In this document: positions 1-9,920 of the stretch, piece after piece
Layout of the letters: each line of letters starts with the position of its first letter
Numbering within the stretch: position 1 is the first letter of the stretch
Assembly (NCBI GenBank): GCA_024663395.1
Contig: JANFAH010000009.1
Coordinates: forward strand, 248,001 to 312,000
Length of the DNA: 64,000 nucleotides
Reading direction: 5' to 3'
DNA from: Pisolithus tinctorius
Lineage: Eukaryota > Basidiomycota > Agaricomycetes > Boletales > Pisolithaceae
Position numbers and translations under genes: made by a program
The notes under the pieces: generated by a model
What the model was told of the DNA's origin: nothing
What the model saw: the letters and a program-made list of their open reading frames with translations, nothing else
The model's database searches: none

Positions 1-75
1 CCCACTTCTAATCAACCTCCCACACCCACTAATGATCTGGATGATGACCCTGGCAATGATGGTCCTGGTGATGAC

Positions 76-1164
76 ATGCCAGGAGATGACCCAGACAATG
101 ATGATGAAGAACCCCTCCCAGAAGATGATGTTGAGCCTGGTGTAACCATGCTTGACAACCTTGCCAAATCTATAGAGCTTCTCACATGTAATGCCTGCAC
201 TGGCTCTGAGTCATCCTCTAGGACCAAGCTACATGAACCAGACACCTTTGATGGGACAGACCCAAAGAAGCTGTGCACATTTCTTATCCAATGTGAACTC
301 AACTTCTGGGACCAGCCCTGGGCCTTTTGAAGTGATCAAGCCAAGGTCACTTTCACACAGTCATTCCTGAAGGGGATGGCTCTCAAGTGGTTTGAGCTGG
401 ATCTACTTGGGACTGAAGACCCAGAAGACCAGCCCTACTGGATGGATTCTTGGAAGGAATTCATCATAGAGCTCCAGACCACCTTTGGACCCCACAACCT
501 GGTGGCCAATGCTGAAAGCCAGCTAGACCACCTTCAGATGAAAGACAATCACCAGGTGAACAAGTATGTGGTCAAGTTCAACTGGTTGGCCTCCCAAGTC
601 TGGGGATATGGTGATGGCACCCTGCACCACTTCTTCTACACTGGTCTCCCTGATCGAATCAAAGATGAGGTCTGCTGGGTTGGCAAACCCAGAACCTTGC
701 ACAAGCTTTGCCACCTAGCTCAGGAGATTGACATGTGTTACTGGGAGCACAAAGAGGAGATTCAGCAGTCCAGTAAGCACCAGGGGTCATCCTCTGGTAA
801 CAAGTCAACTCCCAACCCCAGTCACAACTCCCAGCCCAAGCCCAGTCAAGAGAAATCCAAGACCAGCAATAGCTCTGGAAATGGCAACTCCAGTAACCAG
901 TCTTCAGCTAAATCTGCCTCAACTGGTCAGACTGGCTCTAACACACCCAAGCCAGACTCAAGCAAGTTGGGCAAAGATGGCAAGCTGACACCAGAGGAGC
1001 ACAAATGCCATAGAGATAACAATTTCTGCATGTTCTGTCGGGGGACCAGACACTCCAGAGATAAGTGTCCAAAGAAAGCCAGGAAAGCCAAAGCTTGTGC
1101 TGCAGCCACCTCTGAGGCAACACTGGCCTCAACCTCAGGCTCTGCCCCTGAGGCAAAAAAATAG
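76..1164 (+). pseudogene. gag: Gypsy Gag pseudogene (capsid + CCHC zinc knuckle)
   Basis: The product would be the structural Gag polyprotein that forms the virus-like particle and packages the element RNA. An acidic N-terminus is followed by the retrotransposon Gag block (DTFDGTDP, then WFELDLLG, WKEFIIEL and VNKYVVKFNWLA) and a Ser/Asn/Lys-rich linker. Near 1026-1070 there is a CCHC knuckle, C-x2-C-x4-H-x4-C (CMFC...H...C). An in-frame TGA at 328-330 splits the ORF: reading resumes in the same frame (SDQAKVTF) to the Met at 376. A second stop (TAG, 1162-1164) separates gag from pol in the same frame. Assignment to the family is firm; functionality is excluded by the internal stop. Confidence 0.9.
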
Positions 1165-1203
1165 GTAGCAGCTCTCAGGACTCCACACAGACTGAGAGCT
1201 GCA

Positions 1204-2135
1204 TTGACTCTGGCTGTGCACTCAGAGGATTGCCTCAATGCATCTGCTCTTTCCAATCCAAATTCATTAACCCCCCATGTTTCTATTGTCAGTCACAGTT
1301 TGCCCTGGTTTTGTACTCTAGTGGACTCCAGTTCCACACATAGTTTTATAGATAAAGAATTTGCCAATCAACACTCGTTTAACCCTTACTCCATACCCCC
1401 TATCCAACTCTGGCTCTTTGATGGGTCATCAAGTTTCATTATCACTCAAGCAGTAGATCTTTTGGTTCAGTTTGCAACCAGCAATGTCACCCCAGTAACC
1501 CTGGTTTTAGCCCCATTGGATTCTGAATGTAAGATGGCCCTTGGACATGACTGGCTCACCTGCTACAATCTGTTGATTGATTGGGTACTGAGCAGTCTAA
1601 CTTTCCAGACATCTACAGGAGGAATGCCAACCCCATCAACACCCCCTGCCACACCAGTCTTAACTGGTCTTCCCAATCCCAGTCTACCTGACCAACCCAA
1701 CCCCCAGCCCTGCACCATCTGTACTGTCTGCCAACTCACCAATTTGCACCCCCCTGAAAGCTCCCCCTATCACCCTAATCAATGCAGCTGTGTATGTATG
1801 TGCTTGCAAGCTAGAGGGATCTACCCAATTCCAACTTCATCTATGCCCACTGGACCCAGTCCTGGCCTGGTCTGCCTCTACCAGCCCCCCACCAGACTTG
1901 GCCAGTGTACCAAAGGACTACCATGACTTTGCTGACATCTGTAGTAAAGCCAGAGCATCTACTCTCCCCCCCCACCAGGAGTATGACCTTAAGATCGAAC
2001 TGGAAGAAGGTACCACACCACCCATTGGAACTATCTACTCACTATCCCTGGTCAAGCTGCAAGCTCTCTGGGCCTTCATTGACAAAAACCTGACTACCAG
2101 TTTCATCTGGCCCACCTCACTTCAGTCAACCCCCC
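1204..2135 (+). pseudogene. pol: Gypsy Pol pseudogene: aspartic protease and N-terminal RT flank
   Basis: The first part (1204 to about 1790) holds a retropepsin-like segment. [12 protein letters not shown] takes the place of the catalytic D-S/T-G triad, so the active-site glycine is replaced, and GHDWL follows downstream, a typical hallmark. A frameshift near 1790-1900 moves the reading frame. The conserved pre-RT block then follows ([45 protein letters not shown]). The sequence ends before any YxDD motif, and RNase H and integrase are absent. The stop after gag, the frameshift and the truncation together make it a dead fragment. Confidence 0.88.
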
Positions 2136-2389
2136 TTGGAGGCCTATTAGGACTGGAGATTTTGATATAAGTATTAACCTAATAGGTGTCATTTTGGTGG
2201 GAATTCCCAACTTTTGGGGATTCTCCACCACCATTCCTGGAGATTCTCCAGGACAGCAATTTAATATGGTTGGAGAAAATGTTTTCTCCATAATATATAT
2301 ATATATATATTATACATCAAATGAAAGGGTAGTGTCATATCCATGACTCTTGGACTCAATCCTGGTCCAGTCCAGACCCCTAGCCCCTA
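2136..2389. repeat. Junction segment with a short hairpin and (AT)n tract
   Basis: No gene is seen. A 9-bp perfect stem (2271-2279 with 2282-2290, two-base loop) sits next to an (AT)9 microsatellite at 2293-2310. From about 2340 the sequence becomes the CCAGTCC/CTGGTCC-rich low-complexity DNA that resumes at 3964. The palindromic element between them is therefore inserted in that DNA. Confidence 0.6.
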
Positions 2390-2606
2390 CAGTGAGGGAC
2401 AAAAGTGTTGCAATGTTTGTGAGGTGTGACTTGTTGCTGATGTAGCTTGGGCTATTCTGCACAGATAATCATGATACCTATACCATTGGAAAGGGGTGAC
2501 TCTAAGCCTTCCGGTGCACTAAGGTTCAGTCCAAACAAAGCAATACATGCCAAGATACACCCTATTCTTTCTGAAAAGTGCATTGCAACACTTTTGTCCC
2601 TGACTG
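2390..2606. mobile_element. 217-bp Tc1-type MITE forming the left end of palindrome 1
   Basis: It begins CAGTGAGGGACAAAAG and ends with the inverted CTTTTGTCCCTGACTG, so it is itself a complete miniature element with terminal inverted repeats of about 25 bp. The inner end (2606) is followed by GT rather than TA. Its inner half matches the 5' end of the Tc1 transposase copy at 8457-8563, which points to an internally deleted Tc1 element. Confidence 0.8.
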
Positions 2607-3744
2607 GTGAAATAGTGAAAAGTGACCTTTTGATGGGATTGAGGGCATGAAGGATGGGAAAATATGATTACATAATGAACCACATGATCATCCAGATGAT
2701 TTGTCAGCATGTAAACAATGACAAACATTGGACTTGTACCATTAACCCTCCCTCTTTTACCACAACTCATGAAATCATCTCTCTAGCTCACATGGTCATT
2801 TTCCCAAGGAATTCTTATCAAATACTGGTGGCCACCACAGTGCATCAGTATAACATGCTCTCAGAACCATCAGTCCCTTAAAAAACCTGCTGTCAGTCAT
2901 TTCCTGGACTGTTTCCTCCCCCATGCCTGATGTGTTCTGGGACTAATCAGTACTTGGAAGGCTGAAAATGTCTTGGAGGTCAATCTGGAACTTCAGAACA
3001 TGATGTACAAACCAGTCCCCTCTCAACTAATGCATTTCTGGCACAGGGACAGTGGTATGGAAGTTAGGGCAAGACAAAATCCTCTTTACCCCTGGGTGTC
3101 ATCAGAAGGATATGCTACTGAACTGCCATGGAGCAGAATCCTGTGCTTCCATCTGGCCCTGAATATTGCTTTTGGTCACATATGACCAAATAATCCTTCC
3201 CCAGTCATCTACAGTTCAGATCAGAGCAAGATGCAGTGAACCCTCTTATGGTGCTCAGAGCACAAGGAGGTTTTGTCTCAACCCAACTTCCATACCAGTG
3301 TTCCTGTGCCAGAAATGCATTAGTTGAGAGGGGACTTGTTTGTACATCATGTTCTGAAGTTCCAGATTGACCTCCAAAACATTTTCAGCCTTCCAAGTAC
3401 TGATTAGTCCCAGAACACATCAGGCATGGGGGAGGAAACAGTCCAGGAAATGACTGACAGCAGGTTTTTTAAGGGACTGATGGTTCTGAGAGCATGTTAT
3501 ACTGATGGCACTGTGGTGGCCACCAGTATTTGATAAGAATTCCTTGGGAAAATGACCATGTGAGCTAGAGAGATGATTTCATGAGTTGTGGTAAAAGAGG
3601 GAGGGTTAATGGTACAAGTCCAATGTTTGTCATTGTTTACATGCTGACAAATCATCTGGATGATCATGTGGTTCATTATGTAATCATATTTTCCCATCCT
3701 TCATGCCCTCAATCCCATCAAAAGGCCACATTTCATGATTTCAC

Positions 3745-3961
3745 CAGTCAGGGACAAAAGTGTTGCAATGCACTTTTTGGAAAGAATAGGGTGTATCTTG
3801 GCATGTATTGCTTTTTTTGGACTGACCCTTAGTGCTCTGGAAAGCTTAGAGTCACCCCTTTCCAATGGTATAGGTATCATGATTATCTGTGCAGAATATC
3901 CCAAGCTACATCAGCAACAAGTCACACCTCACAAACATTGCAACACTTTTGTCCCTTGCTG
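3745..3961. mobile_element. 217-bp Tc1-type MITE forming the right end of palindrome 1
   Basis: This is the mirror copy of the left MITE, with the same 217-bp length and with CAGTCAGGG at 3745 and CTG at 3961 as termini, followed by TA. It differs from the left copy by scattered substitutions. Confidence 0.8.
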
Positions 3962-3963
3962 TA

Positions 3964-5270
3964 ACTCCAGTCAAGTCCAGTCCTAGTCCAGCCTAGAAAA
4001 CCCAACTCTGGTCTAAATAACTTAAGTCTGGTGTTTTACCCCTATCTCCAGTCCATTCCAGCCTCCTGGCCTTGCACTGCTCCACCCCAGTCCTCTCAGG
4101 TCCATGTCTGGGTCACCTGGACATAACTCCAGTCTGTTTTCCTTTGTTTGTACTATATTTAGTCTAGTCCTTTCATCTGACTTTTGCTTATGGTTCAAAC
4201 CTGTGTCCAACTCTGGTTATGCCAGTGACCCAGACTTAGACTATTAGTCTTGGCACAGCCTCTGTGGCTGTCCATGCAGAACATGTCAGGTATGGGTGGG
4301 GGAAACAGCACAGGGATGACTGAAAGCAGATTTTTTCAGGGTTTGATTGTGTTGGACATATACCCTGATGACATTACTGTAGTAGGCACCAATATTTATG
4401 GGGATTACTCTGAGAAAATGGCCCAGATGGACCAGGAGGATGGTTTCATGAGTTGGGGTAGAAGAGGGAGCCTTGATGGACCCAATTCATTGTTTGGCAT
4501 TGTTTGTATGATGACAAATCATCAAATAGACCATGTGATATACCATGTAAGCATTAGTAAGCACCTCACAGCATTTTAAACTTTGTTAAACTCAAAACTA
4601 TGTAATCAAAACTTAAAGTCAAAAAACTGACCACATGACATGTCATTTTCAAATGGCTGCTATTCTATCAATTCCTATCCAAATCACTTAATTCATGGAC
4701 CAATAGAAAGCCAAGAGTAAGTACCCTATTTCATACACTCATGGTTTAGGGCTAGGGTTAGGGGATATTGCATTTAGTCATAACTAATGTAAAACATACA
4801 AACATGCAGTCAGTTTTTTGAGCCACTGTACTTCATAGTACCTCAGTCAGAATATCAACTTAGTATTACCCTCAACTCTGTGTACCCCTCAAGACTACTC
4901 TATAGCTAAGGCCAAGCCTTAAGCTATCCCTGGCCCCTGTCCCAGACCTCTCCCTGGCTTGCATAAGGGTACAGCACATAAGCTGAGACCAAGGGAGGTA
5001 GATCCAACCCTGGACTGGCTTCCCCCTGTGTGCACCCCAAGACCAGTCAGTTTCCCATGCTACCAGTCTTGTTCCTGTGCTCCTGGTCTTAAGTCTGGTC
5101 CTCCAGACTTAACCCCTAACCTCCAGCCTTAACTCCAGTCCAACCAGACTTAACCCCTGTCTCCCAGCCTTGACTCTGGCCACCTGGACTAGCCCCTGTC
5201 ACCTGGTCTTGAAGCCTGGTCACCCAAGGGTAAACCTGTACTTGACAGGTAGCTGGGGTTCAAATTGGAG
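3964..5270. repeat. Low-complexity CCAG/CTGG-rich spacer with no gene
   Basis: Long runs vary on CCAGTCC, CTGGTC and AGACTTAACCCC (especially 3964-4215 and 5040-5240), resembling a degenerate short-period satellite. The spacer contains a diverged palindrome-arm copy (4233-4550) and three imperfect TTAGGG-like units at 4745-4763. No convincing coding sequence is seen and CpG is nearly absent. Confidence 0.6.
4233..4550 (+). repeat. Diverged single-arm copy of the palindrome repeat
   Basis: From the ATTAGTC near 4233 to the GATATACCATG near 4545, the sequence aligns by eye to the right arms of both palindromes (for example 3400-3680), with many substitutions. It carries a 109-codon ORF (4250-4579) whose frame corresponds to the ORF of the arms (shared MSxGKRGRVNG-like and MTNHxxDH words). 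It lacks an inverted partner here, so the arm sequence existed as an ordinary repeat outside the palindromes. Confidence 0.6.
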
Positions 5271-5391
5271 TTTCTCCAGGCTAAATAGACCCCCTTTCCA
5301 GGTTGATCCTGGGCTTTCCCCAGGCTAAATAGACCCACTTGCCAGGGTGAACCTGGGCTTTCCCCAGGCTAAAGAAACCCATTTTCCCAGG
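5271..5391. repeat. Three-copy tandem repeat, 44-bp period
   Basis: Units start at 5271, 5315 and 5359, each beginning TTTCYCCAGGCTAAA and carrying a CCAGG...CCTGGG core. The exact 44-bp spacing and shared core support a small minisatellite. Confidence 0.75.
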
Positions 5392-6915
5392 CCATGGCAA
5401 GTTGGAAGCCATTCTTACAGAGTGACACAACTTAAGACCATCAATTATGGCACTTGCATTGGATTCCTAGGTGATCAGGAGGATTCCTTGAAAGGCAGGG
5501 GGTATGGAGGAGAACAGACAGCAGGTGAGTGGTACAGGAGGAGAAAGGGGCAGGGCAGATGATAGAGGAAAGGGGAGGTAGAATGACACCTTCTGCATAT
5601 GACATCAGAATCATCTGGGTGTTAACTCTCAGGAAACATCCCCCTGACCAAACACTCCACTCATCCTTATGTGCTCGAGCTGACCTATCGTGTGCTTTGG
5701 CTCACCCTGCCCCTCATGCTGCTCTAACAAGATGATGGAGGACAGTTTGGACACCAACAAACTCCCATGATGAAGTCAATAAATATATCATTGGAAAAAC
5801 TCTGTGATGTTCAGAAGTTGGGACACTACCATCTCCTCTATGTCACCAGGACAATCACACAGGTGTGAGAGGATGGAGACAAGGAACATGAAGCAGAGAG
5901 TATTGTCCTATTAAAGAATGAACTGTTGAGGGGCTCAAACACTAACAACACCACAAGGTATATCAGCAGTTGGTGTAAAGGACAAAGAAGGTGATCCTCT
6001 AAGTGCATACTCCACAAGAGAACATTTGAGAAGAAAGTAAACAAAGAAGAGAACTACACTATTGGTTGAATGCAAACATGCAGTATCAATGAGAGGCATG
6101 GCCTTACTAAGTACTGTGTAAGCATGAAAGGATAAGCAAAAGAAAAGTCCGAGATGACTAAGCATCCCTAAAGTGTAACCCAAACCAGAGGGTGGATATA
6201 TACCAGCAAGTAGGAAATGCAGAAGTGAAAAGTCTACCAGTCATCACAGTTTTGGGCTGCAGTCATATCAGTATAGGAAATGTGGCCAAGGGAATTGAAG
6301 GGGATGCACTGACAACAGGAGTGTTATTGTGATTTCTGCTTGATGCGATGAGAAACTGTATCAGCACCAGCATAAAAGCAAAGGCAACTATCTAATACTA
6401 ATGTTTAATGGTTTGATGGCAGGACTTCACAAGCCACCTGGGTTGTACCTTGGTTGGTGAGGAGGTCACCTTGATTCTCTTTGACTTTCTAATGCCAACA
6501 GGAGGACCAATTTTCATGGGGACATCAGTGCACAATTTTTTTGGAGGCATGCCAAGGATCTCACAGCAGACATGTAGTCAAGCAGCAAATATCTGGGGAC
6601 ATGAAGTTACCCAACAAGCTTGCAGAAACACATTCAAGCAAGGTATCACCCAATGGAAAAGATGGAAACAAAGGAATGACTGTGGTGAAAGGAAAGTGGG
6701 AAGTTTTGAGGATGAAACCCAAGTGAGTGGGCAATTTATGTTGTTGAGTGACAAGATTCACAGACCTGATTTGCACTAGCACCCTTGCTTCTTCCTAGCT
6801 ACCAAAACAGTGGGCCAGAATAAAATGTGACAGTGGGCACATGGTCATAACACAAAATGGATGGATGAGAGGAGACAGGTGCACTTCCACTTAGCTAGTA
6901 TGTTCCAGCCTTGCA
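5392..6915. other. CpG-poor spacer, no recognisable gene
   Basis: Only short ORFs with no recognisable domain occur in this A/G-rich, CpG-depleted stretch. I see no splice-site series, no repeats of note and no transposon motif. Confidence 0.5.
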
Positions 6916-7235
6916 GGTCAAGGGAGATATCATGAACCTGACATAGAGTCAATGGAATAAAATATAGCAGTGGTCACTGTAGTGGTAGGAAATGGAGGGA
7001 GGGAGAGGAGATGAGTGCACCCTTCACTTCCTGCTGGCTTGGATCATTCTGGCATTTTAGATCAGGGAAGTTATCATGGAACCAACCCAGGGTCAATGGA
7101 ATGGGAAATGGAGGGAGAGCAAAGGGGATAAGCACATCCCCTCTGGTTCCTCCTATGCTTGGATCATTCAGGCCTTGTGGGTCAGGGAAGCTATCATGAA
7201 ACCAACATAAGGTCAGTGGAATAAAGTCTAACAGT
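6916..7235. repeat. Degenerate minisatellite, ~120-144 bp units
   Basis: The phrase GGTCAGGGAAGCTATCATGAAACC and its variants recur at 6916, 7060 and 7180, and CTTGGATCATT recurs at 7038 and 7158. That gives about three diverged units. A minus-strand ORF over it (6974-7291) merely repeats the unit in protein form and is not considered a gene. Confidence 0.65.
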
Positions 7236-7641
7236 GGGTGCTGATCTGATATGTATGTCCAATAATGGCCATACTGCATACAGTGGCTCAAACAAGTGTC
7301 CCAATGTTGGGTGATTTTGGAAGGATTTGAGATTTATGAGAGAACCAGTAGGAATCAGTTCATCCTCCTGCAGGACCAAAGATAGCACAAACTGTTGCCT
7401 TGACCACAAGGGCTTGTTCATATAATTTGGTTGTTATGGCACTGAGATATAACCAATTTAAAATGACATGTTGTTGGGACACTTTTTTGAGCATGATGTT
7501 GTCAGTCATTATTTAGTAAATAACATAAGGATTTGACAACTTCTGAAAGATTTGTTGCTTCAACCTTGCCTGATTATGTAATGTACATAATCCTGAGCCA
7601 TAAAAATGGCTTGGGTCCCACTCAGCTAACCCTACTGCACC
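7236..7641. other. Spacer upstream of the Tc1 fragment
   Basis: This is CpG-poor sequence with no supported gene. The 5' part of the Tc1-like element that should carry its terminal inverted repeat is not recognisable here. Confidence 0.4.
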
Positions 7642-8163
7642 ATGAAATGCATTTTTGCCTCTGCTAGAGCAAATATCCATCTTCTTCCTGAATCTGGCCT
7701 TTCTGTTCATCAAATCTCCTCTAAAACTGGTCTGGGGAGCACTACTGTGGCCAAGGTCATCACAGAGTTCCAGCTAGACAAAGACAACCTCAAAATGGGA
7801 CATCCTTACCAGCTTTCTTCTACTGGCAGAAGGAGAATAGTCTCTAGTGTGACCTCTAGAAGAGCTGAAGATGCTGTCCAGGCCACACATATAATAATGG
7901 TAGCCCTTTTCTCTCCTGACACTCTCCAAACTATTTGCAGTGTGCTCAATTCTGCATCCCTGAAGGCTGTAGTCAAGCAGGAGGGGCCACTCTTGTCTGG
8001 CAAGCATAGGCACCAGGGACCTGCCTTTGCTCTTAAGCACCAAATCTTGACCATGGAGGATGGGAATAGGGTCATCTGGTCACTTGAACCCAATATCAAT
8101 AGGTTTGGGTCAGATAGGAAGGAAATTTGTGTTGAAAATGGCAGGAAAGCCTTTGCAGGATAA
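7642..8163 (+). pseudogene. Tc1/mariner transposase fragment (HTH domain + first DDE segment)
   Basis: The encoded 173 residues match the N-terminal half of a Tc1-type transposase, the enzyme that cuts and pastes the element at TA sites. A helix-turn-helix region (GLSVHQISSKTG, then STTVAKV) is followed by a second DNA-binding block (RRRIVSSVTS, AEDAVQAT), then the linker LLSGKHR and the start of the DDE domain (VIWSLEPNINRFGSD). The family has WSDE at this last point; the leucine replaces the first catalytic aspartate, so it could not be active. The rest of the catalytic domain is missing. The HTH half is mirrored at 8167-8456. Confidence 0.85.
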
Positions 8164-8456
8164 TGTTCCTGCTTGACTACAGCCTTCAGGGATGCAGAAT
8201 TGAGCACACTGCAAATAGTTTGGAGAGTGTCAGGAGAGAAAAGGGCTACCATTATTATATGTGTGGCCTGGACAGCATCTTCAGCTCTTCTAGAGGTCAC
8301 ACTAGAGACTATTCTCCTTCTGCCAGTAGAAGAAAGCTGGTAAGGATGTCCCATTTTGAGGTTGTCTTTGTCTAGCTGGAACTCTGTGATGACCTTGGCC
8401 ACAGTAGTGCTCCCCAGACCAGTTTTAGAGGAGATTTGATGAACAGAAAGGCCAGA
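7693..8456. repeat. Palindrome of Tc1 transposase N-terminal sequence (290-bp arms)
   Basis: Arms 7693-7982 and 8167-8456 are near-perfect reverse complements; both encode the same HTH region, on opposite strands. The 184-bp spacer holds the single-copy DDE start. Outside the arms the flanks differ: the left copy continues into a different N-terminus, while the right copy runs into the Tc1 terminal inverted repeat at 8563. Confidence 0.88.
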
Positions 8457-8563
8457 TGCTACGCTTTCCAGAGCACTAAGGATCAGTCCAAACAAAGCAA
8501 TACATGCTGAGATACACCCTATGCTGTCCAAAAAGTGCATTGCAACACTTTTGTCCCTGACTG
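8167..8563 (-). pseudogene. Inverted 5' end of a Tc1-like element with its terminal repeat
   Basis: Read leftwards from CAGTCAGGG (8563), this strand gives the Tc1 terminal inverted repeat. A Met-initiated frame (MHFLDSIGC, from 8540) follows and runs without a break into GLSVHQISSKTG and the rest of the HTH block. It shows how the transposase begins immediately inside the terminal repeat. The first ~100 bp are the same sequence as the inner half of the MITEs at 2390-2606, 3745-3961 and 9702-9918. Truncated at the palindrome spacer. Confidence 0.8.
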
Positions 8564-9918
8564 GTGAAATAGTGAAAAGTGACCTTTTGATGGGATTGAG
8601 GGCATGAAGGATGGGAAAATATGATTACATAATGAACCACATGATCATCCAGATGATTTGTCAGCATGTAAACAATGACAAACATTGGACTTGTACCATT
8701 AACCCTCCCTCTTTTACCACAACTCATGAAATCATCTCTCTAGCTCACATGGTCATTTTCTCAAGGAATTCTTATCAAATACTGGTGGCCACCACAGTGC
8801 ATCAGTATAACATGCTCTCAGAACCATCAGTCCCTTAAAAAACCTGCTGTCAGTCATTTCCTGGACTGTTTCCTCCCCCATGCCTGATGTGGTCTGGGAC
8901 TAATCAGTACTTGGAAGGCTGAAAATGTTATGGAGGTCAATCTGGCACTTCAAAACATGATGTACAAACCAGTCCCCTCTCAACTAATGCATTTCTGGCA
9001 CAGGGACAGTGGTATGGAAGTTAGGGCAAGACAAAATCCTCTTTACCCCTGGGTGTCATCAGAAGGATATGCTACTGAACTGCCATGGAGCAGAATCCTG
9101 TGCTTCCATCTGGCCCTGAATATTACCTTTGGTCACATATGACCAAATAATCCTTCCCCAGTCATCTACAGTTCAGATCAGAGCAAGATGTAGTGAACCC
9201 TCTTATGGTGCTCAGAGCACAAGGAGGTTTTGTCTCAACCCAACTTCCATACCAGTGTTCCTGTGCCAGAAATGCATTAGTTGAGAGGGGACTGGTTTGT
9301 ACATCATGTTTTGAAGTGCCAGATTGACCTCCATAACATTTTCAGCCTTCCAAGTACTGATTAGTCCCAGAACACATCAGGCATGGGGGAGGAAACAGTC
9401 CAGGAAATGACTGACAGCAGGTTTTTTAAGGGACTGATGGTTCTGAGAGCATGTTATACTGATGGCACTGTGGTGGCCACCAGTATTTGATAAGAATTCC
9501 TTGGGAAAATGACCATGTGAGCTAGAGAGATGATTTCATGAGTTGTGGTAAAAGAGGGAGGGTTAATGGTACAAGTCCAATGTTTGTCATTGTTTACATG
9601 CTGACAAATCATCTGGATGATCATGTGGTTCATTATGTAATCATATTTTCCCATCCTCCATGCCCTCAATCCCATCAAAAGGCCACATTTCATGATTTCA
9701 CCAGTCAGGGACAAAAGTGTTGCAATGCACTTTTTGGAAAGAATAGGGTGTATCTTGGCATGTATTGCTTTGTTTGGACTGATCCTTAGTGCTCTGGAAA
9801 GCTTAGACTCACCCCTTTCCATTGGTACAGGTATCATGATTATCTGTGCAGAATAGCCCAAGCTACATCAGCAGCAAGTCACACCTCACAAACATTGCAA
9901 CACTTTTGTCCCTCACTG
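8461..9918. mobile_element. Palindromic Tc1/mariner-derived foldback element, copy 2
   Basis: It is nearly identical to copy 1 over 2512-3961, with the same arms and spacer. The right end is complete: a 217-bp MITE at 9702-9918 followed by TA. The left end lacks the outer ~110 bp of its MITE; that part is replaced by the Tc1 transposase palindrome. Copy 2 is thus either an insertion or recombination product between the foldback element and a fuller Tc1 element, or an older form from which copy 1 arose by deletion. Confidence 0.85.
9702..9918. mobile_element. 217-bp Tc1-type MITE, right end of palindrome 2
   Basis: The termini CAGTCAGGG (9702) and CCCTCACTG (9918) are inverted repeats. TA follows at 9919-9920. 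Same length as the MITEs of copy 1. Confidence 0.8.
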
Positions 9919-9920
9919 TA

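Larger units (their letters stand above)
1..2135 (+). mobile_element. Truncated, decayed Ty3/gypsy retrotransposon (gag to start of RT)
   Basis: The order Gag, zinc knuckle, aspartic protease and N-terminal flank of reverse transcriptase is that of a Ty3/gypsy element. The similarity stops near 2130, within the conserved block just before the RT fingers, and unrelated sequence follows. No LTR is visible, and the left end lies outside the window. In-frame stops and a frameshift make it non-functional. CpG is almost absent, as in the surrounding 10 kb. Confidence 0.9.
2390..3961. mobile_element. Palindromic Tc1/mariner-derived foldback element, copy 1
   Basis: A 1572-bp element is flanked by TA on both sides (2388-2389 and 3962-3963) and runs from CAGTGAGGG to its inverted counterpart ending CCCTTGCTG, the usual Tc1/mariner terminus layout. 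Almost the whole element is one inverted repeat. Arms of about 695 bp (2390-3085 and 3267-3961) flank a spacer of about 180 bp. Short ORFs in the arms occur on both strands simply because the arms mirror each other; I recognise no protein in them. Any transcript would fold into a long hairpin. Confidence 0.88.

Noticed and set aside
3497..3904. Several 60-135 codon ORFs within the palindromes on both strands
   Set aside because: They are mirror images of each other because of the inverted repeat, contain no known domain and are not conserved in the diverged copy at 4233-4550 beyond repeat similarity.
6974..7291. 105-codon minus-strand ORF with repeated PLTLGWFHDNFPD
   Set aside because: It is only the translation of the degenerate minisatellite.
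7806..8540. 244-codon minus-strand ORF that looks like an intact transposase
   Set aside because: Only its first ~120 codons are transposase. After the palindrome centre the frame is the antisense of the plus-strand copy.
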